Positions 7,639-14,113 of a stretch of 19,223 bases of DNA are shown here, one piece after another. The stretch's first letter is position 1; every line of letters starts with the position of its first letter. The DNA comes from Flavobacteriaceae bacterium (GTDB lineage: Bacteria; Bacteroidota; Bacteroidia; Flavobacteriales; Flavobacteriaceae), in assembly GCA_021647405.1 (NCBI GenBank), contig JAKIUU010000041.1, positions 1 through 19,223 on the forward strand, given 5' to 3'. The notes beneath the pieces were generated by a model that worked only from the letters and a program-made list of their open reading frames with translations, was not told the origin of the DNA and did not search any database. The position numbers were made by a program, and so were the translations under genes.

Positions 7639-8118
7639 TTAGTTTTTATTTATAAATATATTTAAAGCTTTTTCATCCATTTGAGCCAAATGCCAGTCGG
7701 TTAGTATAGTCGCTCCTGTACTTTTGTAAAAATCAAGCGCTGTTTTATTCCAATCTAACACCACCCATTCTACGCGCTTTGCTTTTTTCTTATAAGCATA
7801 ACGCATCACCTGTTTGTATAATGCCTTGCCAATACCCAAACCGCGTTTATTTTGTTTTACAATTAAATCTTCTAAATGAATCGTCTTCCCTTTCCATGTT
7901 GAATATCTGGGATAAAATAACGCCATACCAACAACCACTCCTTCTAATTCGGCCACATAAAATTTAAAAAGAGGTTTTTTACCAAAGCCATCTCTAATTA
8001 AATCATTTTCGGTAACCATAACAGCATCGGGTTCTTTTTCGAAAGCGGCCAATTCTTTTATCAAATTTAATACCTGAGATATATCAGGAAATTTCCCCTT
8101 TCTTATTATAAAACCCAT
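7639..8118 (-). CDS. GNAT N-acetyltransferase, SSAT/diamine acetyltransferase-like
   Basis: A 159-residue cytosolic GNAT enzyme transferring acetyl from acetyl-CoA to an amine. The acetyl-CoA loop is RGLGIGKAL (92-100). Several segments match spermidine/spermine acetyltransferases and their thialysine-acetylating relatives: LIKELAAFEKEPDAV (19-33), the DGFGKKP segment (43-49), IHLEDLIV (80-87) and WNKTALDFYKSTGA (123-136). A lysine-analogue or diamine substrate would fit the next-door aspartokinase, but that is guilt by association. It is first in a leftward pair with aspartokinase (3-nt gap). An exact -7 box lies 19 nt before its ATG. Confidence 0.85.
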   Translation of the reverse strand: MGFIIRKGKFPDISQVLNLIKELAAFEKEPDAVMVTENDLIRDGFGKKPLFKFYVAELEGVVVGMALFYPRYSTWKGKTIHLEDLIVKQNKRGLGIGKALYKQVMRYAYKKKAKRVEWVVLDWNKTALDFYKSTGATILTDWHLAQMDEKALNIFINKN

Positions 8119-8137
8119 TTTATAAATTATAATTTGG

Positions 8138-8145
8138 CAAATTTA
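8138..8145 (-). promoter_or_regulatory. Probable -7 box of the GNAT-aspartokinase operon
   Basis: TAAATTTG on the minus strand is an exact TAnnTTTG match, 19 nt before the GNAT ATG. A weak TTAG stands 19 nt upstream at the -33 position. It lies within the 63-bp gap shared with divergent fbp. Confidence 0.55.
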
Positions 8146-8147
8146 AC

Positions 8148-8155
8148 GATATTTG
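8148..8155 (+). promoter_or_regulatory. Candidate -7 box of fbp
   Basis: GATATTTG differs from TAnnTTTG at the first base only and lies 26 nt before the fbp ATG. It is 2 bp from the opposing GNAT box, so the two RNA polymerase sites would overlap. No good -33 element is visible. Confidence 0.3.
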
Positions 8156-8181
8156 CAATCTAAACTAATTTATTTGCTATT

Positions 8182-9237
8182 ATGACGCATAAACCGAATA
8201 CTTTAGGAGAATTCATTATAAGCAATCAACACGATTTTAAATACTCTTCAGGCGAATTATCACGATTAATTAATTCAATTAGATTGGCAGCAAAAGTAGT
8301 GAACCACGAGGTTAACAAAGCTGGGTTGGTTGATATTTTAGGCGCTGCTGGCGACACAAATATTCAAGGTGAAGACCAACAAAAACTAGACGTTTATGCA
8401 AATGAGGTCTTTATGCAAACCCTTATCAATCGTGAAATTGTGTGTGGCATTGCCAGTGAAGAAGAAGATGAATTTGTGAAAATTGAAGGCCGTAATAAAT
8501 CGCACGACAACAAATACGTTGTTTTAATGGATCCACTTGATGGCTCCTCAAATATTGATGTAAATGTTTCTGTAGGAACCATTTTTTCTATTTACCACAG
8601 AACAACACCTATTGGGACGCCCGTACAAATGGAAGATTTTTTACAACCCGGCACACAACAAGTAGCCGCGGGTTATGTTATTTATGGCACTTCTACCATG
8701 TTGGTTTACACTACCGGTAACGGCGTAAATGGATTTACTTTAAATCCTGCTTTAGGGGTATTCTACCTATCACATCCACATATGGTTTATCCTGAAAATG
8801 GGAACCTTTATTCTATAAACGAAGGCTATTACCAACATTTTCCACAAGGGGTAAAAGACTATTTAAAATTCTGTCAAGAAGAGGTAGATGACCGTCCTTA
8901 CAAAGCGCGTTATATTGGGTCTTTGGTATCCGATTTTCATCGGAATATGATTAAAGGTGGTATTTATATTTATCCAACAAGCTCAAAGGCTCCAGAGGGT
9001 AAATTGCGATTGTTATACGAATGCAACCCTATGGCTTACATTGCCGAACAAGCCTGTGGTAGTGCTACCGACGGCTATAAACGTATTTTAGAAATTAAGC
9101 CCACACGTTTACACCAACGGGTACCGTTTTTCTGTGGGAGTAAAAAAATGGTGGCTGACGCCGAAAGTTTTATGGCCAATTACCCCGAAGATGCTTTTTA
9201 TAAAGAAGTGCCTAAGACTTTTAAAGTGACCTCCTAA
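8182..9237 (+). CDS. fbp: Class 1 fructose-1,6-bisphosphatase
   Basis: Hydrolyses fructose 1,6-bisphosphate to fructose 6-phosphate, the committed step of gluconeogenesis, in the cytosol. It is 351 residues, slightly longer than the roughly 330 typical of the class. The metal-binding residues are visible: EEE at 93-95 and the signature MDPLDGSSNIDVNVSVG at 116-132 (Asp117, Asp120). NIQGEDQQKLDVYAN (60-74) and the late YIGSLVSDFHRNM and KLRLLYECNPM segments are standard class 1 features. The ATG follows an AT-rich leader with no Shine-Dalgarno, as elsewhere here. It is divergent from the GNAT-aspartokinase pair and convergent with the next gene. No obvious fused domain or defect. Confidence 0.97.
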   Translation: MTHKPNTLGEFIISNQHDFKYSSGELSRLINSIRLAAKVVNHEVNKAGLVDILGAAGDTNIQGEDQQKLDVYANEVFMQTLINREIVCGIASEEEDEFVKIEGRNKSHDNKYVVLMDPLDGSSNIDVNVSVGTIFSIYHRTTPIGTPVQMEDFLQPGTQQVAAGYVIYGTSTMLVYTTGNGVNGFTLNPALGVFYLSHPHMVYPENGNLYSINEGYYQHFPQGVKDYLKFCQEEVDDRPYKARYIGSLVSDFHRNMIKGGIYIYPTSSKAPEGKLRLLYECNPMAYIAEQACGSATDGYKRILEIKPTRLHQRVPFFCGSKKMVADAESFMANYPEDAFYKEVPKTFKVTS

Positions 9238-9324
9238 AAAATCCTTCAAAGGAACAATATTTTTTATATGAAATCAATAGAGAATTCCTTCTTTTGCTTA
9301 TAATTTTATTACTAAACTGCTTTA

Positions 9325-10854
9325 CTAGTTCAACAAACTCCCAATTTTAGCTTCTTTATAAATCTCTTTATAACTCATAATATGATTCATATCAACACGG
9401 CGGTTTACATGGCGCCTGTCTAGTTGCTCGTGCGACTCTAATCCGGCGGCAGCTACCAGTTCTAAAAAACCGTGTACGGTTGCTTTATGAAAATTAGCCA
9501 CGCGTGGAGCCTTATCTTCAACAACCAAACCTTTCATTAAAGAATTATTCTGCGTGGCTACCCCCACAGGACAGGTATTGGTGTTACACTCTCGGGCCTG
9601 AATACAGCCAATACTCAACATCATAGCACGGGCGCTGTTACACATATCGGCTCCTAAAGCCAAGGCACGTGCCATATGAAAGCCCGAAAATATTTTACCC
9701 GAAGCGATGATTTTAATGTCCTTTTTTAAATCGAAACCCTCTAAAGTATCTTTAACAAAGGCCAAGCCTTCGCGCAAGGGCATGCCTAATGAGTTTGAAA
9801 ATTCAACGGGTGCAGCACCTGTGCCACCCTCGCCGCCGTCAACGGTAATAAAATCTGGTTTAATATTGGTCTCTAGCATCGCTTTACAGATGTCTATAAA
9901 TTCTTGTTTTTTACCCACACATAGTTTGAATCCAACAGGTTTACCCCCCGATAAATCGCGTAATTTTTGTACAAATTTCAACAAGCCTTTCGGCGATGAA
10001 AACGCGGCATGGGTGGGCGGAGACAACACTGTAGTATGTGGTTTTACATGGCGAATGGCTGCAATTTCTTTGGTATTTTTTGAAGCGGGTAACACCCCAC
10101 CATGACCTGGTTTTGCCCCTTGCGATAGTTTTATTTCTATCATCTTTACTTGTGGTAAAACGGCTTGTTTTTTATAGGTGTCGGGGCAAAAATGGCCATC
10201 GGCTGTGCGACAGCCAAAATAAGCGGTGCCAATTTGCCAAATAATATCACCTCCGTATTTTAAATGGTAAGGACTCAAACCGCCTTCACCCGTATTATGG
10301 GCAAAACCGCCAATTTTAGCCCCTTTATTTAAAGCCATAATGGCATTTTTGCTCAGCGCGCCAAAACTCATAGCAGAGATATTGAGCAAACTGGCTTTGT
10401 AAGGTTGTTTACAATCGGGGCCACCCACTTTTACACGAGGCTCTGGCGCAGTAGGGTCGAAGTGTTTGGCATACATAGAATGGTCCATAAATTCATAGCC
10501 TTCACGATATACGTCCATTTGTGTTCCAAAAGGCATGGTATCGTTTACCTTTTTGGCCCGTTGATACACCAAACTTCTAAACATGCGGTTTATGGGAGTG
10601 CCTTCGGTATCGGTTTCAACAAAATACTGCATAATTTCGGGGCGTAACTTTTCTAAAAGAAACCGCCCATGGCCGATAACTGGAAAATTGCGACGAATGG
10701 CATGATACGGTTGAAAAATATCTATAAAACCAATTAAAACAAGAGGACCAAACAGCAGCATAAACCACCAAACAGGAGGCCATATTTGTGCAATAGCTAC
10801 TACAGAAATTGTTGTTATAACTGATAATAAAATAAAGATTTCGCGGACTTTCAT
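9325..10854 (-). CDS. Membrane-anchored FMN-binding glutamate-synthase-family protein
   Basis: A 509-residue protein related to the FMN/synthase domain of GltB but lacking the glutaminase domain. Two N-terminal hydrophobic helices (about 7-23 and 28-46) should anchor it in the inner membrane. The GltB-like core follows, with NTGEGGLSPYH (187-197), QGAKPGHGGVLP (245-256) and DGGEGGTGAAP (339-349). The 3Fe-4S ligands are present as Cys417-x5-Cys423-x4-Cys428. It therefore probably binds FMN and an iron-sulfur cluster and does redox chemistry, but with no amidotransferase half the reaction and electron partner are unknown. The family is widespread and often mislabelled glutamate synthase. It is probably monocistronic: convergent with fbp (87-bp gap) and divergent from folB. 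A near-match box, TTAATTTG (10897-10890), lies 35 nt upstream. Confidence 0.88.
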   Translation of the reverse strand: MKVREIFILLSVITTISVVAIAQIWPPVWWFMLLFGPLVLIGFIDIFQPYHAIRRNFPVIGHGRFLLEKLRPEIMQYFVETDTEGTPINRMFRSLVYQRAKKVNDTMPFGTQMDVYREGYEFMDHSMYAKHFDPTAPEPRVKVGGPDCKQPYKASLLNISAMSFGALSKNAIMALNKGAKIGGFAHNTGEGGLSPYHLKYGGDIIWQIGTAYFGCRTADGHFCPDTYKKQAVLPQVKMIEIKLSQGAKPGHGGVLPASKNTKEIAAIRHVKPHTTVLSPPTHAAFSSPKGLLKFVQKLRDLSGGKPVGFKLCVGKKQEFIDICKAMLETNIKPDFITVDGGEGGTGAAPVEFSNSLGMPLREGLAFVKDTLEGFDLKKDIKIIASGKIFSGFHMARALALGADMCNSARAMMLSIGCIQARECNTNTCPVGVATQNNSLMKGLVVEDKAPRVANFHKATVHGFLELVAAAGLESHEQLDRRHVNRRVDMNHIMSYKEIYKEAKIGSLLN

Positions 10855-10908
10855 AAGGCATTATGATTTTGAAATATTTTTTAAAGTTACAAATTAAAAT
10901 GTTTGTCG

Positions 10909-10916
10909 TATTTTTG
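10909..10916 (+). promoter_or_regulatory. Probable -7 box of folB
   Basis: TATTTTTG is an exact TAnnTTTG match, 23 nt before the GTG at 10940. The spacing supports that unusual start. The -33 element is unclear. Confidence 0.5.
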
Positions 10917-10939
10917 GAAGCATCTTATCAATTATAACT

Positions 10940-11308
10940 GTGGGTCTTGTAAAAGTTAGTAATATTCGTGTGTATGCCTATCATGGTTGCTTGGTAGAAG
11001 AAGGTAAAATTGGCTCAGAATACCGCGTAGATGTATCAGTAAAAGCCAATTTAAGCCTTTCGGCCGGATCAGACGATTTAAAAGACACCGTAGATTATGT
11101 GTATCTCAATAAAATTGTAAAAGAAGAAATGGCTATCCGCGCCAAGCTCTTAGAACATGTGGCTTTACGTATGATGAAACGTATTTTTAAAGAAATACCA
11201 CTGGTTGATAAAGCCAAAATTAGCGTCTCAAAAATAAATCCGCCCATTGGTGGCAATGTGGCTTTGGTGAGTGTGGTTTTAAAAAAATCTAGAAAAGAAT
11301 TCTTCTAA
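10940..11308 (+). CDS. folB: Dihydroneopterin aldolase
   Basis: Converts 7,8-dihydroneopterin to 6-hydroxymethyl-dihydropterin and glycolaldehyde in folate synthesis, in the cytosol. The 122 residues match the family along their length: VSNIRVYAYHGCLVEEG near the N-terminus, the DTVDYVYL segment, LLEHVALRMM and KINPPIGG near the C-terminus. The start codon is GTG (10940-10942). No in-frame ATG lies upstream, and protein homology begins within six residues of the GTG, so the start looks sound. It leads a rightward run: the GT39 gene begins 74 nt downstream with its own promoter box. The GTG may lower expression relative to ATG; that is inference. Confidence 0.92.
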   Translation: MGLVKVSNIRVYAYHGCLVEEGKIGSEYRVDVSVKANLSLSAGSDDLKDTVDYVYLNKIVKEEMAIRAKLLEHVALRMMKRIFKEIPLVDKAKISVSKINPPIGGNVALVSVVLKKSRKEFF

Positions 11309-11356
11309 AATATCAAAAAACAAATTACAAATAGCAATTTGATAGATTCTGATTTG

Positions 11357-11364
11357 TATTTTTG
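11357..11364 (+). promoter_or_regulatory. Probable -7 box of the GT39 gene; decides its start
   Basis: TATTTTTG is an exact TAnnTTTG match, 18 nt before the ATG at 11383. It overlaps the TTG at 11362 that would begin the longest frame, making that TTG an unlikely start. A TTTG (11338-11341) lies 15 nt upstream, shorter than the usual -33 spacing. Confidence 0.55.
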
Positions 11365-11382
11365 GCATTTAAACAACTAAAA

Positions 11383-13026
11383 ATGGGTAGCTTCCTCAAT
11401 TTTAAACAAGATAACCGTAAATATTTTTTGTGGTTGTTTTTAGTGTGCTTGGTACTTTTTGTAGCGAATCTAGATGTGGTTTATGTCAATATTATGGAAG
11501 CCCGTAATTTTATAAGTGCCCGCGAAATGCTAACACACGGTAATTGGTTACACACAACACTAAATTTAGAACCACGTTACGAAAAACCACCCCTACCAAC
11601 ATGGTTTACAGCGGTGAGTATGTTTCTTTTTGGAAAAAGTTTATATGCTTTAAGACTACCCGCCGTTATAGCCGTTATTTTATTGATTTTTAGCAGCTAT
11701 AAATTGTCATTTTTAATACTTAAAAACAACTTTCATGCTTTTGTAAGCAGCTTGGTTTTGGCCACCTCGTTTTATGTTATTTTTTCGGGTCGCAATGCCC
11801 AGTGGGATATTTTTGCACACAGTTTTATGCTATTGGCTATTTGGCAACTATTTCAGATACTTGAATCTTCTAAAATCAATTATAAAAAATGGCTTTATGT
11901 AGGGCTTTTTATGGGATTATCCATTTTAAGCAAAGGGCCCGTTTCGCTTTTTGCCTTGTTTTTACCCTTTATAATCGCCTATGGATTTACTTACAGATTT
12001 AAAGGTTTTTCTAAACAATTAAAACCTGTTTTTCTAGCCCTTATTTTAGCGCTGGTTATAGGTGGTTGGTGGGCAGCTTATATTTATATAACCGACCTTG
12101 ATGCTGTACATGCCATCGCCACAAAAGAAACCGCCGCTTGGCGTCATCGCAACGTAAGGCCTTGGTATTATTATTGGAGCTTCTTTACACAGTCAGGTAT
12201 GTGGACAGTTTTTGCTTTTCTTGGCTTACTTTATCCTTTTATAAAAAAACGTGTTAGTAATTTAAAAGCCTATCAATTTACGTTGATCTGGACACTGAGT
12301 ACAGTCGTTTTACTCTCTTTAATTCCCGAAAAAAAGGCGCGGTATTTGTTACCCGTTTTAATTCCGCTGGCTTTAAATACCAGTTTTTACATTCATTATT
12401 TAGTTACCAAAGGAAAAGAACTGGCTAAAATTGACAAGTGGGTAGCCATTTTTGGTTTTGGATTATTAGGCTTAATAGCATTAGTATTTCCAATCTATAG
12501 TTTTGGTAAATTTTATGAATCTTCTATGGCTTATCCCTTTAATTTTTGGATACAGGCTGTGGTATTAATAAGTATAAGTTTTTTAATTTTTAGAAGTCTT
12601 TGGCAAAAAAATTATAAACAAAGTTTTTATACAAGTATAGCCTTAATGTGTAGTATAATGTTTCTTAGTTTACCCCTTGTAAAAGGTCTTTACAACAATT
12701 CTCAATTCGAAAATTTAAGCCATTTAAAACAAGACACGTCGACTAAGAACATACCTCTTTTTGTAAAAGGATATATCGCCCCCGAACTGTTGTGGGAATA
12801 CGGTACTGCAATACCTGTTCTAAAATCCGAAAAGGATGTGTCAACTATACAAAAATTTGGACTTATCACTCAGGAAGACATCTCAAAATTGCTTTTAACT
12901 GGCTTTAGAATCGTATTAAAAGAACGCATAGATTTGAATTATATCGTCAAAAAATCCGGTAAGGGCAATAACCGACTCATCACCCAATTATATCTTTTAG
13001 AAAAAAAGCGAGATAGTACCCGCTAA
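11383..13026 (+). CDS. ArnT-like GT39 family membrane glycosyltransferase
   Basis: A 547-residue polytopic inner-membrane protein with about 11-12 hydrophobic helices. After the first helix comes the periplasmic loop typical of ArnT and protein mannosyltransferases: IMEARNFISAREM with acidic Glu39, then YEKPPLPTW at 66-74. Characterised relatives move a sugar from a polyprenyl-phosphate carrier to lipid A or to serine/threonine residues. The acceptor here cannot be told from sequence; no arn operon genes are next to it. The soluble C-terminal part (about residue 430 onward) is not conserved enough for me to place. The start is the ATG at 11383 rather than an upstream TTG, because a -7 box covers the TTG. 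It follows folB and ends just before the tRNA-Cys promoter. Confidence 0.85.
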   Translation: MGSFLNFKQDNRKYFLWLFLVCLVLFVANLDVVYVNIMEARNFISAREMLTHGNWLHTTLNLEPRYEKPPLPTWFTAVSMFLFGKSLYALRLPAVIAVILLIFSSYKLSFLILKNNFHAFVSSLVLATSFYVIFSGRNAQWDIFAHSFMLLAIWQLFQILESSKINYKKWLYVGLFMGLSILSKGPVSLFALFLPFIIAYGFTYRFKGFSKQLKPVFLALILALVIGGWWAAYIYITDLDAVHAIATKETAAWRHRNVRPWYYYWSFFTQSGMWTVFAFLGLLYPFIKKRVSNLKAYQFTLIWTLSTVVLLSLIPEKKARYLLPVLIPLALNTSFYIHYLVTKGKELAKIDKWVAIFGFGLLGLIALVFPIYSFGKFYESSMAYPFNFWIQAVVLISISFLIFRSLWQKNYKQSFYTSIALMCSIMFLSLPLVKGLYNNSQFENLSHLKQDTSTKNIPLFVKGYIAPELLWEYGTAIPVLKSEKDVSTIQKFGLITQEDISKLLLTGFRIVLKERIDLNYIVKKSGKGNNRLITQLYLLEKKRDSTR

Positions 13027-13051
13027 AAATTGCCATCAAAAAAAAAATCTT

Positions 13052-13059
13052 TAAATTTG
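13052..13059 (+). promoter_or_regulatory. Promoter of tRNA-Cys
   Basis: TAAATTTG is an exact TAnnTTTG match, 14 nt before the tRNA. A TTG (13030-13032) stands 19 nt upstream, the ideal -33 spacing. This is the best two-part promoter in the window. Its -33 element begins 4 nt after the GT39 stop. Confidence 0.65.
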
Positions 13060-13073
13060 CATTTCCTAAATAA

Positions 13074-13144
13074 GGCGTCGTGGCCGAGTGGCTAGGCTGG
13101 GCTCTGCAAAAGCTCCTACAGCGGTTCGAATCCGCTCGTCGCCT
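13074..13144 (+). tRNA. tRNA-Cys (anticodon GCA)
   Basis: A 71-nt cloverleaf fits well. The acceptor is 13074-13080 with 13137-13143. The D arm uses GCC/GGC (13083-13085 with 13095-13097). The anticodon stem 13099-13103 with 13111-13115 has one G-U pair. Anticodon GCA is at 13106-13108. The T arm AGCGG/CCGCT encloses TTCGAAT. The discriminator is T (13144), the tRNA-Cys identity base. CCA is not encoded. One U-U mismatch sits at acceptor position 5-68 (13078 and 13139). Confidence 0.96.
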
Positions 13145-13150
13145 CTTCTT

Positions 13151-13190
13151 AAAACACTATTTGTTAAAAAAAAGCCAATAGTGTTTTTTT
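13151..13190 (+). terminator. Rho-independent terminator of tRNA-Cys
   Basis: AAAACACTATT (13151-13161) pairs with AATAGTGTTTT (13177-13187) around a 15-nt loop, and the T run continues to 13190. It begins 6 nt after the mature tRNA end. Confidence 0.75.
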
Positions 13191-13216
13191 GGTTTTTACA
13201 AACAGCCTAAAAAAAC

Positions 13217-13224
13217 TATCTTTG
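13217..13224 (+). promoter_or_regulatory. Probable -7 box of the MBL-protease operon
   Basis: TATCTTTG is an exact TAnnTTTG match, 19 nt before the ATG at 13244 and downstream of the tRNA terminator. No convincing -33 TTTG at the right distance. Confidence 0.55.
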
Positions 13225-13243
13225 TTACTCTTTTTAATTCTCT

Positions 13244-14107
13244 ATGAAAATTTACCCTATTGAAACAGGAAATTTTAAGCTAGATGGTGGCGCTATGTTT
13301 GGCGTAGTTCCCAAAGTATTGTGGCAACGCACCAATCCTGCCGACAGTAACAACCTTATTGACATGGCTTTACGTTGCATGTTGATTGAAGAAGGCAAGC
13401 GTCTTATTTTAATTGATACCGGAACAGGTAGTAAACAATCTGATAAATTTTTTGGCTATTATTATCCTTTTGGCGATGCCACACTAGATGGTTCTTTAGC
13501 CAAATACGGATTTCATCGCAATGATATTACCGATGTGTTTTTAACACACCTGCATTTTGACCATTGCGGTGGCAGTATTCAGTGGAATAATACGCATACC
13601 AATTATGAATCTGCTTTTAAAAATGCCACCTTTTGGAGTAATAAAGACCACTGGAAATGGGCCACAGAACCCAATGTTAGAGAAAAGGCTTCCTTTTTAA
13701 AAGAAAACATACACCCCATACAATCGGGTGGGCAATTGCATTTTTTAGACATCCCTACACAAGGCAATTTCGCCAAAGACACATCTTTGGGGTTTGATGT
13801 TTTATTTGCTGACGGCCATACCGATAAACAAATGATTCCGCATATAAATTATCAAGGCAAAACACTTGTTTTTATGGCTGACTTATTGCCAACTGTTGGT
13901 CATATTCCGTTACCCTATGTAATGGGTTACGACACGCGCCCACTTATAACAATGGATGAAAAAGCGGCCTTTTTAAACAAAGCTGCCAACGAAAATTATT
14001 ACCTCTTTTTAGAACACGATGCCGTCAACCAAATTTGTACGGTTAAACATACCGAAAAAGGTGTTCGGTTAAAAGACACCTACACTTTTAATGAACTTTT
14101 TAATTAA
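13244..14107 (+). CDS. Metallo-beta-lactamase-fold hydrolase
   Basis: A 287-residue probable Zn-dependent hydrolase with no signal peptide, so cytosolic. The metal motif HLHFDH is at 102-107 (His102, His104, Asp106, His107). Further ligand candidates are His192 (ADGHTDKQM), Asp213 (MADLLP) and His258 (LEHD). The early LIDTGTG (57-63) and the motif spacing resemble the broad group that includes N-acyl-homoserine lactonases and other small-ester or lactone hydrolases, but the substrate is not determinable. All metal ligands look intact. It is followed after only 6 nt by a subtilisin-like lipoprotein gene, so the two are probably co-transcribed. Its own promoter lies after the tRNA terminator. 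Confidence 0.87.
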   Translation: MKIYPIETGNFKLDGGAMFGVVPKVLWQRTNPADSNNLIDMALRCMLIEEGKRLILIDTGTGSKQSDKFFGYYYPFGDATLDGSLAKYGFHRNDITDVFLTHLHFDHCGGSIQWNNTHTNYESAFKNATFWSNKDHWKWATEPNVREKASFLKENIHPIQSGGQLHFLDIPTQGNFAKDTSLGFDVLFADGHTDKQMIPHINYQGKTLVFMADLLPTVGHIPLPYVMGYDTRPLITMDEKAAFLNKAANENYYLFLEHDAVNQICTVKHTEKGVRLKDTYTFNELFN

Positions 14108-14113
14108 TTTTTT

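Noticed and set aside
9238..9324. Possible terminator between convergent fbp and the FMN-binding protein (AAGGAA and TTCCTT arms).
   Set aside because: The arms are 6 bp with a 30-nt loop and no T run; not better than chance in AT-rich DNA.
9707..10244. Plus-strand frames inside the FMN-binding glutamate-synthase-like gene.
   Set aside because: Antisense to conserved motifs including the flavin and Fe-S regions; shadow frames only.
11362..11382. TTG start seven codons upstream for the GT39 protein.
   Set aside because: The TTG lies within an exact -7 promoter box; the ATG at 11383 is 18 nt downstream of that box, matching other genes.
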